Assembly (NCBI RefSeq): GCF_000513135.1 | Contig: NZ_BAUV01000003.1 | Location: 1-64,000 of the forward strand | Direction: 5' to 3' | From: Halalkalibacter akibai JCM 9157 | GTDB lineage: Bacteria; Bacillota; Bacilli; Bacillales; Bacillaceae_D | Length of the DNA stretch: 64,000 nt | Part shown: piece after piece, positions 35,496 through 44,731 of the stretch | Layout of the letters: every line of letters starts with the position of its first letter | Position numbering within the stretch: position 1 is the first letter of the stretch | The notes under the pieces: generated by a model | The model's database searches: none | What the model was told of the DNA's origin: nothing | The model's input: the letters and a program-made list of their open reading frames with translations, nothing else | Translations under genes and position numbers: made by a program

Positions 35496-35666
35496 ATGCA
35501 AGAGGTTATACTTGCGCTTATTGCAGGTCTTGTTGTTGGTTTTTTCTTTGCACTCATTAAATTACCTATACCGGCGCCACCTGCTTTAGCTGGTGTAATG
35601 GGAATTGTTGGGGTGTATTTGGGTTATAAGCTTTATCACTGGATTTTACCGTTTATCCAATCATAA
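35496..35666 (+). CDS. XapX domain (DUF1427-like) small membrane protein
   Basis: This 56-residue frame is preceded by AGAAGGGA at good spacing. It encodes two hydrophobic helices separated by IKLPIPAPPALAG, with GVMGIVGVYLGYKL in the second, the pattern of XapX/DUF1427 proteins. Function is unknown. It lies between the DUF456 gene and the hydrolase gene, 21 bases before the latter, and is probably co-transcribed with it. Confidence 0.8.
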   Translation: MQEVILALIAGLVVGFFFALIKLPIPAPPALAGVMGIVGVYLGYKLYHWILPFIQS

Positions 35667-35687
35667 ATACGAATAAGGAGCCTCGAG

Positions 35688-36461
35688 TTGCCTTATCTAA
35701 AAAATCAAAAGCTTCATTTGTATTATGAGATCATCGGAACAGGAACACCGATTGTGTTCATTCATCCTCCAGTTATGGGGTCTGAAACATTTCGTTATCA
35801 AAAACAATTAGCTGAAAATTATCAACTGATTTTTATCGACCTAATTGATAGTGGTCGAAGTTCCAAGCGGGTTGAGGAAACGAGTGTCCCTGATCAAGCA
35901 AAAATGATTCATGCTTTAGTAAGTGAATTAAAGTTACCGCCTGTTATATTATGTGGGTACTCCAATGGCAGTTCAACTGCACAAGAGTTTGCTCTATCGT
36001 ATCCTGAGATGACAAAAGGATTAATTTTAATTGGTGGCTTCTCAGAAGTATCAACGTTCTTGTTAAATCAAGAATTCAATCTCGGTATTTTAGCCGCAAA
36101 AAATAAGATGATGAATCTTCTTTCGTTTGGGTTGCCGGTAGCGCATTTCCGTTCTAAGGATCATCAACGCGAAATGGCTCATTTTATTAAGCAGTCAGAT
36201 GGACCGACGTTGCAAAGAATCTACGAAGATGGAAAAAGATACAAATCAACAGGTCGACTTAAACAGATTCAAGTGCCTGTTTTACTCATCTATGGAAAGC
36301 GCGATATCATTACGAAACCTTATGCGATGAAATTTTTTAAAGAATTAAAAGATGTGGACGTCATTTTAGTTGATGGGGTAGCACATCAAGTGCCTACGAA
36401 AAGACCAGATCAGTGCAATACGATTATAGATGAATGGATAAAACGAAAGAAGATCAACTAA
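35688..36461 (+). CDS. Alpha/beta-hydrolase fold protein
   Basis: The 257-residue protein starts at TTG with AAGGAG upstream. It shows the alpha/beta-hydrolase pattern: oxyanion-hole VFIHPPVMG, nucleophile elbow LCGYSNGSST with Ser, a late Asp (YGKRDIITKP) and the catalytic His in VDGVAHQVPTKRP. It is a likely esterase or related hydrolase; the substrate is unknown. A strong shared terminator separates it from converging cls. Confidence 0.88.
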   Translation: MPYLKNQKLHLYYEIIGTGTPIVFIHPPVMGSETFRYQKQLAENYQLIFIDLIDSGRSSKRVEETSVPDQAKMIHALVSELKLPPVILCGYSNGSSTAQEFALSYPEMTKGLILIGGFSEVSTFLLNQEFNLGILAAKNKMMNLLSFGLPVAHFRSKDHQREMAHFIKQSDGPTLQRIYEDGKRYKSTGRLKQIQVPVLLIYGKRDIITKPYAMKFFKELKDVDVILVDGVAHQVPTKRPDQCNTIIDEWIKRKKIN

Positions 36462-36463
36462 CG

Positions 36464-36500
36464 AAGGGCCAATACCAGAGAGAATGGTATTGGCCCTTTT
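36464..36500. terminator. Bidirectional terminator between the hydrolase gene and cls
   Basis: AAGGGCCAATACCA and TGGTATTGGCCCTT form a 14-bp perfect stem with a 7-base loop, between converging genes. Confidence 0.9.
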
Positions 36501-36519
36501 GCTAGTTGAGTTAGGGTCA

Positions 36520-37716
36520 CTATAATAACCCCGAAACAAGCTTAGCCACTTTTTCTTTTCCTTTTTGTGAAAGCGGACGATTTTGATAAGCCTCAATGGT
36601 CAGTCGCTCGGAAATGGATATATCATGCTCGAGCTCAGAAATGACTCCATGAATGAATTCACTATCATAAATAAGACAGTTGATTTCATGGTTAATATGA
36701 AAGCTTCGTTGATCGAAATTGGCTGTACCGATATCGGCTACTTGGTCGTCAACAATAACGACTTTCGCATGAAAGAAGCCGCGGTAGTATTGGTAGACGC
36801 TCACACCTGCTAATAATAAGTCTTCAAAATAAAGGAAAGAACCAGCCTTTACGAGTGGTTGGTCTCCTTTTTTAGGGACAAGTAGCTTTACATCTACGCC
36901 TCGCTTTGAAGCAGCAATTAACTCCTTTTGTAAGAGCTTTCCGGGAACAAAATAAGGTGTTCCGATCACTAATTTTCTTTTTGCTTGTTTAGCAAGATCA
37001 ATAAACGTCTCTTCCAAATAAGTTCCGTCTGTTGGAAGAACTCGTAACGGAATAGGTCCCTGTTTCAAAGGCGGGTAATGAGATTCTTTCACCGTACACC
37101 TTTGCTTAGCGGTTTGCCAATCTTGTAGAAACTGTCCTTGTAAATCTTGAACCCCATCGCCGTCAAGACGAAGATGGAAATCTCGCCATGGTCCAAATTT
37201 CGGGTCTCTCCCTAAATACTCATCCCCAACGTTATAACCGCCGATATAGCCAACTCGTCCGTCAATGATAACGAGCTTTCGATGATTTCTTCTATTATAG
37301 GTGAAGAATATATAAGGAAATGAAGGTGGGTGAGAGTAGGCGAATCTAAAGCCAAGCTTTCGCATTTCTTTGATTTTCTTTTTTGGAATTTTGCAACCAA
37401 CTCGGTCAACGAGTAAGCGTACCATAACGCCTTCTTTAACCTTATCTTCAAGTGCATTAATCACTTTTGAACCAATATGATCATCTCTAAATATATAAAA
37501 TAAAAGATGAATGTGGTCGTTGGCCTGTTTTATATCTGCCAATAGCCTATTGTAAAAGTCTTCTCCAGTAGGAAGGAGGTCCACTTCCGAGTATCTAGTT
37601 TTTTGAATATGTCTTGTTGCCTCTTTTCGTTGCCTGCGTAAACCGAGTTTGAAATCAATTCGAAGCCAAATTAAAACCGCAACGACAGCGAAAAGAGTAA
37701 TAATCCAACCATTCAT
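36520..37716 (-). CDS. cls: Cardiolipin synthase / phospholipase D family
   Basis: The 398-residue enzyme has one N-terminal transmembrane helix (WIITLFAVVAVLIWL) and two HKD motifs: HRKLVIIDGRVGYIGGYNVGDEY near residue 140 and HAKVVIVDDQVADIGTANFDQRS near 318. It joins two phosphatidylglycerol molecules to make cardiolipin at the membrane. It resembles B. subtilis YwiE in size and position near argS. With one TM helix it is shorter than ClsA, which has two. The ribosome-binding site is AGAAAGAAGG. Confidence 0.92.
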   Translation of the reverse strand: MNGWIITLFAVVAVLIWLRIDFKLGLRRQRKEATRHIQKTRYSEVDLLPTGEDFYNRLLADIKQANDHIHLLFYIFRDDHIGSKVINALEDKVKEGVMVRLLVDRVGCKIPKKKIKEMRKLGFRFAYSHPPSFPYIFFTYNRRNHRKLVIIDGRVGYIGGYNVGDEYLGRDPKFGPWRDFHLRLDGDGVQDLQGQFLQDWQTAKQRCTVKESHYPPLKQGPIPLRVLPTDGTYLEETFIDLAKQAKRKLVIGTPYFVPGKLLQKELIAASKRGVDVKLLVPKKGDQPLVKAGSFLYFEDLLLAGVSVYQYYRGFFHAKVVIVDDQVADIGTANFDQRSFHINHEINCLIYDSEFIHGVISELEHDISISERLTIEAYQNRPLSQKGKEKVAKLVSGLL

Positions 37717-37749
37717 AGCATAACCTTCTTTCTACAAGAGTGCTGTTTT

Positions 37750-37791
37750 AGATTGTTCAAAAAGCGCACTTATATCCTTTTTGAACAATCT
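37750..37791. repeat. 15-bp stem hairpin in the cls-fadF divergent region
   Basis: AGATTGTTCAAAAAG (37750-37764) is exactly complementary to 37777-37791. It lies between the divergent starts of cls and fadF, where a terminator is not expected for either gene. It may serve as part of a leader for cls or be a repeat relic. Confidence 0.7.
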
Positions 37792-37878
37792 GCAATGAGT
37801 TTTATTGTGATGATCATTGCTTTTTAATTAGCATGTACCATTTAAGTTAAGATCATGAGCAATTTTTTCTAAAAAAAA

Positions 37879-37896
37879 TGAATGAAGATTCATTCA
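37879..37896. promoter_or_regulatory. FadR operator at the fadF promoter
   Basis: TGAATGAAGATTCATTCA matches the B. subtilis FadR consensus TGAATGAMTANTCATTCA at 17 of 18 positions. It covers the -35 region of the fadF promoter, whose -10 box is at 37905-37910. In B. subtilis the orthologous fadF (ywjF) operon is repressed by FadR and released by long-chain acyl-CoA. Confidence 0.85.
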
Positions 37897-37904
37897 AGAT
37901 GTGC

Positions 37905-37910
37905 TATAAT
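37905..37910 (+). promoter_or_regulatory. -10 box of the fadF promoter
   Basis: TGCTATAAT gives a perfect -10 with an upstream TG. It sits eight bases after the FadR operator. Confidence 0.65.
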
Positions 37911-37980
37911 AATTTTAACTTAAAAAATGAACTTAAAAACGGGCTTCACTAGCTCGGTCGGGACGAAAGGAGTCATACTT

Positions 37981-40083
37981 ATGGAAGCGTTAACATGGGT
38001 GAATTGGCTTGTGTTCTTGTTGGTCACTGGTTATGCAGTGTATTTATTTCTTACGTTAGTGAAAACAAGATACGAGTATATTAAGTTGGGGAAAAAAGCA
38101 GAATTCGATCATTCATTAAAAGAACGCTTTGATGCGGTTTGGGTCAACGTGTTTGCACAGAAGAAACTAATGAAAGACAAAAAAAGCGGTATTATTCATA
38201 TTATGTTTTTCTATGGGTTTTTAATGGTTCAGCTTGGGGCTATTGATTTGATTTGGAAAGGGTTAGCTGTTGGGACTCATTTGCCACTAGGCCCAATCTA
38301 TCCTTTCTTTACATTCTTCCAAGAACTTGTTGTTGTCATGATTTTAATCGCTGTAGTGTGGGCGTTTCATCGTCGTTACATTGAGAAGTTAGTACGTCTT
38401 AAGCGTGGATGGAAATCAGGTCTTGTGCTTGTCTTCATCGGGGGCTTAATGACATCGAAGTTACTTTCGAAAGGGATGGAAATCATCTGGTTGGACAAAT
38501 CTCTAACAGGATTTGAACCTATTGCATCAGGACTTGCAGTCGTATTTGGTTTTGTATCACCAGCTGTTGCGGGAGGATTATTCTTTGTGTTCTGGTGGAT
38601 GCATTTGTTATTTTTACTAACGTTCCTTGTCTATGTACCACAATCGAAGCACGCTCATTTAATTGCTGGTCCAGTAAATGTGTTTCTTGGACGTACGCAC
38701 AAAGTTGGGCAACTTTCTTCTATTAATTTTGAAGATGAGAGCCAAGAGGTATTTGGTGTTAATAAAATTGAAGACTTTAACCAAAAGCAATTACTTGATT
38801 TATATGCCTGTGTTGAATGTGGACGCTGTACAAATATGTGTCCAGCAACAGGAACAGGAAAAATGCTTTCGCCAATGGATTTAATCGTAAAAATGCGAGA
38901 CCACTTGACTGAAAAAGGAGCTGCAGTCACGTCTAAATCGGCATGGCTTCCGGAATTTGCTTTCTCGAATACAAAAGCAAATCAATTAGCTTTACAAGGA
39001 GCTGGTGGTGAAGAAGCTGCAGCTGGTTATGATGTTAGTTTGATTGGTGATGTTATTACAGAAGAAGAAATTTGGGCCTGTACAACGTGTCGTAACTGTG
39101 AGGATCAATGCCCAGTTATGAATGAACATGTTGATAAAATTATTGATTTACGTAGGTATCTTGTTTTAACAGAAGGTAAGATGGATGCCGATGCACAGCG
39201 TGCGATGACAAACATCGAACGTCAAGGTAACCCGTGGGGCATTAGCCGTAAAGAGCGTGAAAACTGGCGTGAAGGTCGTGAGGACATTCATGTACCAACA
39301 GTGAAAGAAATGGAGAAAAAAGGAGAAGAGTTTGAGTATTTATTCTTCGCAGGTTCGATGGGATCTTATGACAAGCGAAGTCAAAAGATCGCTCAATCGT
39401 TTGCTAAAGTGATGAACGAAGCTGGCGTGACGTTTGCAATCATTGGAAATAAGGAAAAGAATTCTGGTGATACACCAAGACGTTTAGGGAATGAATTCTT
39501 ATTCCAAGAGCTTGCAACAGCAAATATTGAACTGTTCCAAAAGCATAACATCAAGAAGATCGTTACGATTGATCCGCATGCTTACAATACATTTAAAAAT
39601 GAGTATCCTGAGTTTGGACTTGAAGGCGTAGAAGTGTACCACCATACAGAGCTTCTTGCTAAGCTTCTTGAGGAAGGACGAATCAAGCCGAAATACGAAG
39701 TGAATGAGACGATTGTGTATCATGATTCTTGTTATTTGGGCCGTTACAATGAAGTGTATGAACCACCTCGTGAGATTTTACGAGCGATCCCAGGGGTACA
39801 AATCGTAGAAATGGATCGTAATCGTGAAAAAGGAATGTGCTGCGGTGCAGGTGGTGGCTTAATGTGGATGGAAGAAGACAAAGGTCAACGCGTCAATGTA
39901 GCTCGAACAGAGCAAGCGCTTGAAGTGAAGCCATCTGTTATCGGTAGTGGTTGTCCGTATTGCTTAACGATGTTAAGTGATGGAACGAAGGCGAAGGAAG
40001 TAGAAGAGGATGTTCAAACGCTTGACTTAGTAGAGATTTTAGAAAAATCTTTAATAAAGCAGGAAAACGAACTAGTCCACTAG
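37981..40083 (+). CDS. fadF: FadF-like iron-sulfur oxidoreductase (heterodisulfide-reductase-related)
   Basis: I use the ATG at 37981 (MEALTWVNWL..., 700 residues), preceded by AAAGGAG; an upstream in-frame ATG at 37927 has no such site. The N-terminal third is a membrane domain with five or six helices. Two 4Fe-4S motifs follow (CVECGRCTNMCPA and CTTCRNCEDQCPV), then two CCG-type cysteine-rich domains (HDSCYLGRYNEVYEPPREIL and CCGAGGGLMWMEE, SGCPYCLTML). B. subtilis FadF is thought to pass electrons from acyl-CoA dehydrogenases and ETF to the quinone pool. It heads a beta-oxidation cluster and has a FadR site. Confidence 0.92.
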   Translation: MEALTWVNWLVFLLVTGYAVYLFLTLVKTRYEYIKLGKKAEFDHSLKERFDAVWVNVFAQKKLMKDKKSGIIHIMFFYGFLMVQLGAIDLIWKGLAVGTHLPLGPIYPFFTFFQELVVVMILIAVVWAFHRRYIEKLVRLKRGWKSGLVLVFIGGLMTSKLLSKGMEIIWLDKSLTGFEPIASGLAVVFGFVSPAVAGGLFFVFWWMHLLFLLTFLVYVPQSKHAHLIAGPVNVFLGRTHKVGQLSSINFEDESQEVFGVNKIEDFNQKQLLDLYACVECGRCTNMCPATGTGKMLSPMDLIVKMRDHLTEKGAAVTSKSAWLPEFAFSNTKANQLALQGAGGEEAAAGYDVSLIGDVITEEEIWACTTCRNCEDQCPVMNEHVDKIIDLRRYLVLTEGKMDADAQRAMTNIERQGNPWGISRKERENWREGREDIHVPTVKEMEKKGEEFEYLFFAGSMGSYDKRSQKIAQSFAKVMNEAGVTFAIIGNKEKNSGDTPRRLGNEFLFQELATANIELFQKHNIKKIVTIDPHAYNTFKNEYPEFGLEGVEVYHHTELLAKLLEEGRIKPKYEVNETIVYHDSCYLGRYNEVYEPPREILRAIPGVQIVEMDRNREKGMCCGAGGGLMWMEEDKGQRVNVARTEQALEVKPSVIGSGCPYCLTMLSDGTKAKEVEEDVQTLDLVEILEKSLIKQENELVH

Positions 40084-40114
40084 AATAAAAAAGAAAAGGC
40101 TTTCATAAATTGAT

Positions 40115-40149
40115 ATCAAGCCCACTTCTAATAAGAAGAAGGGCTTGAT
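40115..40149 (+). terminator. Terminator after fadF
   Basis: ATCAAGCCC and GGGCTTGAT form the outer stem with TTCT/AGAA inside, followed by GTTTGTT. A new promoter is therefore expected before the thiolase gene. Confidence 0.75.
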
Positions 40150-40163
40150 GTTTGTTATAAATC

Positions 40164-40177
40164 TGAGCGAGCGTTCA
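40164..40177. promoter_or_regulatory. TetR-type operator before the thiolase gene
   Basis: TGAGCGAGCGTTCA is an imperfect palindrome of the TGAnCGnnCGnTCA type common for TetR regulators of acyl-CoA catabolism. It lies 32-45 bases upstream of the thiolase start. The TetR gene at 44.7 kb in the same cluster is the obvious candidate to bind it. Confidence 0.6.
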
Positions 40178-40208
40178 GTCGGGTGATAAATAGAAGGAGG
40201 TAATGAGA

Positions 40209-41384
40209 ATGAGAACGGTGATCGTAAGTGGGGCTAGAACGCCTTTTGCCAAATTTGGTGGGGTATTAAAAAGTGTAAGTGCACAAGAGCTAGGTGGCTT
40301 TGCAATAAAGGAAACATTAAAGCGAGCTAATTGGCCGGTGGAAAAAGTGGATGAAGTAATTTTAGGAAATGTGCTACAAGCTGGGCAAGGGCAAATTCCT
40401 TCACGACAAGCGGCTCATTCTGCTAACCTTCCTTGGGAAATAAAAACGGAGACGATTAATAAAGTATGTGCTTCTGGAATGCGGAGTGTGACGCTTGCTG
40501 ATCAAGCAATTAGACTGCAAGAAGCTGATGTAATTATTGCTGGTGGAATGGAATCAATGAGTAATGCTCCTTATTATTTGCCAAATGCAAGATGGGGCGA
40601 GCGAATGGGCAATGGAAAGATGATTGATGGTCTTGTTCATGATGGGTTAACATGTTCGTTTCGCGGTGTTCACATGGGAACTTACGGCAGTGATGTCGCT
40701 CGTGAATTAGAGATTTCAAGAGAGCAACAAGATCAGTGGGCATTTGAAAGTCATCAAAAAGCAATCGCAGCGATTGAATCTGGCAAACTAGCAGAGGAAA
40801 TTGTGTCAGTACCTGTACAGCAGCGAAAAGGTGATCCAATCATCGTTAGCGCAGACGAAGCACCTCGTAAGGATACGTCGCTTGAATCGTTAGCGAAACT
40901 CAAGCCTGTGTTCTCAAAAGATGGGACGATCACAGCGGGGAATGCACCGGGTGTGAATGATGGTGCCGCTACTTTATTACTGATGTCAGAAGAGAAAGCG
41001 AAAGAAGCAGGTATTGCTCCATTAGCGACAATTGTTGCTCATACCGCTTTAGCGACGAAGCCTGAAGATTTTCCGAAAACACCGGGACTTGTCATCAATC
41101 AACTTTTAGAAAAAACAGGGTTAACAGTAGGTGAGGTTGATTTATTTGAAATCAATGAAGCCTTTGCAGCTGTTGCTTTAGCGAGTCAGCAACTAGCTGG
41201 GCTTTCACCGGAGAAGATCAATGTAAATGGAGGAGCGGTTGCATTAGGTCATCCGATTGGGGCTAGTGGTGCGAGGATTATTTTAACGCTTGCTTATGAA
41301 TTGAAACGTAGAGGCGGCGGTTTAGGCATTGCAGCGATTTGCAGTGGTGGCGGTCAAGGAGACGCAGTGTTAATAGAAGTGTAG
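40209..41384 (+). CDS. Acetyl-CoA acetyltransferase (thiolase)
   Basis: I prefer the ATG at 40209 (391 residues), eight bases after GGAGG; the ATG at 40203 is too close to it. The thiolase motifs are clear: active-site Cys in NKVCASGMRSV near residue 88, NEAFAAVALAS, the His in NVNGGAVALGHPIGASGARI and the C-terminal Cys in IAAICSGGGQGDA. It cleaves or forms acetoacetyl-CoA. It opens an operon with 3-hydroxybutyryl-CoA dehydrogenase and two acyl-CoA dehydrogenase genes, so it probably acts in fatty or branched-chain acid breakdown. Confidence 0.94.
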   Translation: MRTVIVSGARTPFAKFGGVLKSVSAQELGGFAIKETLKRANWPVEKVDEVILGNVLQAGQGQIPSRQAAHSANLPWEIKTETINKVCASGMRSVTLADQAIRLQEADVIIAGGMESMSNAPYYLPNARWGERMGNGKMIDGLVHDGLTCSFRGVHMGTYGSDVARELEISREQQDQWAFESHQKAIAAIESGKLAEEIVSVPVQQRKGDPIIVSADEAPRKDTSLESLAKLKPVFSKDGTITAGNAPGVNDGAATLLLMSEEKAKEAGIAPLATIVAHTALATKPEDFPKTPGLVINQLLEKTGLTVGEVDLFEINEAFAAVALASQQLAGLSPEKINVNGGAVALGHPIGASGARIILTLAYELKRRGGGLGIAAICSGGGQGDAVLIEV

Positions 41385-41399
41385 AAGGGAGAGTTAAAG

Positions 41400-42251
41400 A
41401 TGGAAATTAAAAAAGTGATGGTCATTGGAGCGGGACAAATGGGATCTGGCATTGCTCAAGTTCATGCAATGGCTGGAATGAAAGTGATCCTGCATGATTT
41501 AAAAGAAGAAGTAGTGGAGAGAGGTCTCGCTCAAATAACGAAAAATTTAACGAGACAAGTTGAAAAAAATCGGATGACAGAAGAAGAAAAGCAAACAGCC
41601 TTAAGCCAGATTGAGCTTTCAACAGATTTACAAAATGCAAGTGAGGTTGACATTGTCATTGAAGCAGCCATTGAAAATATGAAAATAAAATCTCAACTTT
41701 TTACTGAGTTGGATCAGATCGCGCCTGCTCATACCATTTTAGCAACGAATACATCCTCTCTTCCAATTACGGAAATTGCGGCAGCAACGACACGTCCTGA
41801 AAAAGTAATTGGCATGCATTTTATGAATCCAGTGCCTGTGATGAAACTGGTTGAAGTGATACGAGGCTTGGCGACAGCGGATGAGGTATATGAAGTTGTG
41901 CGAGCGTTATCAATGAAATTAGGCAAAACACCTGTTGAAGTAAATGATTTTCCGGGTTTTGTTTCGAATCGCATTCTAATGCCAATGATTAACGAGGCTA
42001 TCTTCACTGTATACGAAGGAGTAGCGACACCAGAGGCGGTTGATGAGGTGATGAAGCTTGGAATGAATCATCCGATGGGTCCTTTAACTTTAGCTGATTT
42101 TATCGGACTTGATACATGTCTTTATATTATGGAAACGTTGCATGAAGGATTCGGAGATGACAAGTACCGCCCGTGCCCACTGTTACGTAAATATGTGAAA
42201 GCAGGTTGGTTAGGAAAGAAAACGGGACGCGGTTTTTATCAATATGAGTAG
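41400..42251 (+). CDS. 3-hydroxybutyryl-CoA dehydrogenase
   Basis: The 283-residue NAD-dependent enzyme has the Rossmann motif [21 protein letters not shown] at the N-terminus, [38 protein letters not shown] with the catalytic His, and the C-terminal domain ([38 protein letters not shown]). It oxidises 3-hydroxyacyl-CoA to 3-oxoacyl-CoA. It follows the thiolase gene by 15 bases and precedes an acyl-CoA dehydrogenase gene, like the mmgABC set in B. subtilis. Confidence 0.94.
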   Translation: MEIKKVMVIGAGQMGSGIAQVHAMAGMKVILHDLKEEVVERGLAQITKNLTRQVEKNRMTEEEKQTALSQIELSTDLQNASEVDIVIEAAIENMKIKSQLFTELDQIAPAHTILATNTSSLPITEIAAATTRPEKVIGMHFMNPVPVMKLVEVIRGLATADEVYEVVRALSMKLGKTPVEVNDFPGFVSNRILMPMINEAIFTVYEGVATPEAVDEVMKLGMNHPMGPLTLADFIGLDTCLYIMETLHEGFGDDKYRPCPLLRKYVKAGWLGKKTGRGFYQYE

Positions 42252-42311
42252 CTAGTATAGCATCAAAGAAAACATAAAAAACGCTTTTCTCATGTTGAGG
42301 AGGTGCAAGTG

Positions 42312-43453
42312 ATGAACTTGCGATTTACAGATGAACAAGAAATGATGAGGAAAATGGTTCGTGAATTTGCAGTAAAAGAAATAACGCCTTTTATTCCAAA
42401 AATGGAGGAGCAAGAAACGTTTCCAAGGCCCATCATTCAGAAAATGAGTGAGCTAGGGTTAATGGGTATTCCGATTCCGGAAAAGTACGGCGGATCGGAG
42501 ATGGACTTTACTTCTTACATTATTGCGATTCATGAATTATCAAAAGTGAGTGCAACAGTTGGAGTGATTTTATCTGTTCATACATCAGTCGGGACGAACC
42601 CTATTCTCTACTTTGGCACAGAAGAACAAAAGCAAAAATATGTGACAAAGCTGGCAGTTGGATCTTTTTTAGGTGCGTTTGGTTTAACGGAGCCAGGAGC
42701 AGGGTCTGATGCGGCAGGATTAAAAACGACAGCTGTAAAAGAAGGTGCAAGCTACAGAATAAACGGATCAAAAGTATTTATTACAAACGGTGGTGAAGCG
42801 GATACGTATATTGTTTTTGCTTCGACTACTCCAGGCATTGGTGCGAAGGGAATCTCTGCATTTATTGTCGAGAAAGACGCTCCGGGCTTTTCAATTGGCA
42901 AACAAGAGAAAAAAATGGGCTTGCATGGATCTAACACGACAGAACTTATTTTTGAAGACGCACGTGTACCAGTTGAAAATTTACTTGGGCAAGAAGGAGA
43001 AGGCTTTAAAATTGCGATGTCCAACCTTGATTATGGTCGAATTGGGATTGCGGCACAGTCACTAGGTATTGCTGAAGCTGCTTTTGAAGCATCTGTTGCG
43101 TATGCCAAAGAGCGCAAACAATTTGGCAAATCAATAGGGGTACAACAAGGAATTGCCTTTAAACTCGCTGAAATGGCAACGAAAATTGAGGCAGCAAGTT
43201 ATTAACATACCGTGCTGCTAACTTAAAAGATAATGGGATTCGCTGCGGACAAGAGGCTTCCATGGCAAAATTGTGGGCGTCAAGAACAGCAGTTGAAGTT
43301 GCGATTGAAGCCGTTCAAGTGTTTGGCGGCTATGGATACACCAAAGAATATCCAGTTGAACGGTTTTTCCGTGATGCGAAAGTATGTGAGATCTACGAAG
43401 GAACAAGTGAAATTCAAAGAATGGTGATTAGCAAACAGTTATTGTCAGATTAA
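42312..43453 (+). pseudogene. Acyl-CoA dehydrogenase, frameshifted
   Basis: I use the ATG at 42312 (MNLRFTDEQEMM...), with GAGGAGGT upstream. The first frame has the FAD- and substrate-binding motifs AFGLTEPGAGSDAAGLKT and VFITNGGEADTYIVFA and runs to EAASY, where it stops at about 43205. The normal continuation ([13 protein letters not shown]..., then [21 protein letters not shown] with the catalytic Glu in [10 protein letters not shown]) lies in another frame to 43453. One missing T at 43199-43200 explains this. The repaired protein has 380 residues, exactly like the next gene. It would oxidise short or branched acyl-CoA. Confidence 0.92.
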
Positions 43454-43465
43454 GGGGGATGTACA

Positions 43466-44608
43466 ATGAATTTCTTATTAACAGAAGAACAAGAAATGAT
43501 CAGAAAAATGGTGAGGGATTTTGCGAAAAAGGAAGTAGCTCCTACGGCTGCAGAGCGTGATGAAGAAGAACGCTTTGACAGAGAGATTTTTGACAAAATG
43601 GCGGAACTCGGTTTAACGGGCATTCCTTGGCCGGAAGAGTACGGCGGAATTGGGGCCGATTATATGAGCTATGTTATTGCGGTTGAAGAATTGTCACGTG
43701 TTTGTGCGTCAACAGGTGTTACTCTTTCTGCTCATACGTCACTTGCGGGTTGGCCGATTTTTAAATTTGGTACAGAAGAACAGAAGCAAGTGTATTTACG
43801 TGCCTTAGCGGAAGGGACAAAGATTGGGGCATACGGCCTTACTGAGCCCGGTTCAGGATCTGATGCTGCAGCTATGAAAACAACAGCAGTTCTCGATGGA
43901 GATCATTACGTATTAAATGGCTCAAAAATCTTCATTACAAACGGTGGAATTGCTGATATTTATGTTGTTTTTGCTGTAACCGATCCGGCTGCTCGTCATA
44001 AAGGGGTAACTGCCTTTATTGTTGATGCGGACACACCTGGATTTTCAGTTGGGAAAAAAGAACATAAGCTAGGGATTCGCTCCTCTCCGACTACAACGAT
44101 TTTGTTTGAAGAGTGCCGCGTCCCTGTAGCGAATCGTCTTGGTGCAGAGGGAGAGGGCTTTAAAATTGCAATGATGACACTTGATGGCGGCCGTAACGGA
44201 ATTGCTGCACAAGCAGTAGGAATTGCTCAAGGCGCCCTTGATGCTTCAATTGACTATGTAAAAGAAAGAAAGCAATTTGGAAAGTCGATTGGGCAAATGC
44301 AAGGGATTGCGTTTAAACTTGCAGACATGGCTACGAAGATTGAAGCAAGTCGTTTACTAACGTATCAAGCGGCATGGAGAGAAAGCGAAGCACTTTCTTA
44401 CGGCAAAGAATCAGCGATGTCCAAACTATTAGCTGGAGACACTGCAATGGAAGTGACTGTTGAAGCGGTTCAAGTATTTGGTGGATATGGTTACACGAAG
44501 GAATATCCAGTTGAACGTTATATGCGTGACGCAAAAATTACGCAAATTTATGAAGGTACGAACGAAATTCAACGCATTGTTATTTCGAAAATGTTATTAG
44601 CGGAATAA
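43466..44608 (+). CDS. acdA: Acyl-CoA dehydrogenase (AcdA-like)
   Basis: The 380-residue flavoenzyme is complete: ACAD N-terminal helical domain, [20 protein letters not shown] and [17 protein letters not shown] in the middle domain, and [41 protein letters not shown] with the catalytic Glu near the C-terminus. It passes electrons to ETF and then probably to FadF. It follows the frameshifted paralogue by 12 bases. In B. subtilis acdA lies between fadF and rpoE, which this cluster also spans. Confidence 0.93.
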   Translation: MNFLLTEEQEMIRKMVRDFAKKEVAPTAAERDEEERFDREIFDKMAELGLTGIPWPEEYGGIGADYMSYVIAVEELSRVCASTGVTLSAHTSLAGWPIFKFGTEEQKQVYLRALAEGTKIGAYGLTEPGSGSDAAAMKTTAVLDGDHYVLNGSKIFITNGGIADIYVVFAVTDPAARHKGVTAFIVDADTPGFSVGKKEHKLGIRSSPTTTILFEECRVPVANRLGAEGEGFKIAMMTLDGGRNGIAAQAVGIAQGALDASIDYVKERKQFGKSIGQMQGIAFKLADMATKIEASRLLTYQAAWRESEALSYGKESAMSKLLAGDTAMEVTVEAVQVFGGYGYTKEYPVERYMRDAKITQIYEGTNEIQRIVISKMLLAE

Positions 44609-44731
44609 CTTTTTCCCGTAAAACTAGTATTCTAGTAAGATCTACTCTCGAATAATTGAGAAAGTATAGAACATTCTCAAAAGTTCTAGTATGCTTATAG
44701 CAAACGAAAAAGAGGAAGTAGGTTGGCTTAA

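Noticed and set aside
43233-43453. Separate small gene for the C-terminal part of an acyl-CoA dehydrogenase
   Set aside because: It is the exact continuation of the preceding acyl-CoA dehydrogenase in another frame, with no start signal of its own.
44640-44731. Operator in the region before the TetR gene
   Set aside because: Several short palindromes (ACTAGTATTCTAGT, TCTCGAATAATTGAGA) are visible, but none matches the sites found before fadF or the thiolase gene.
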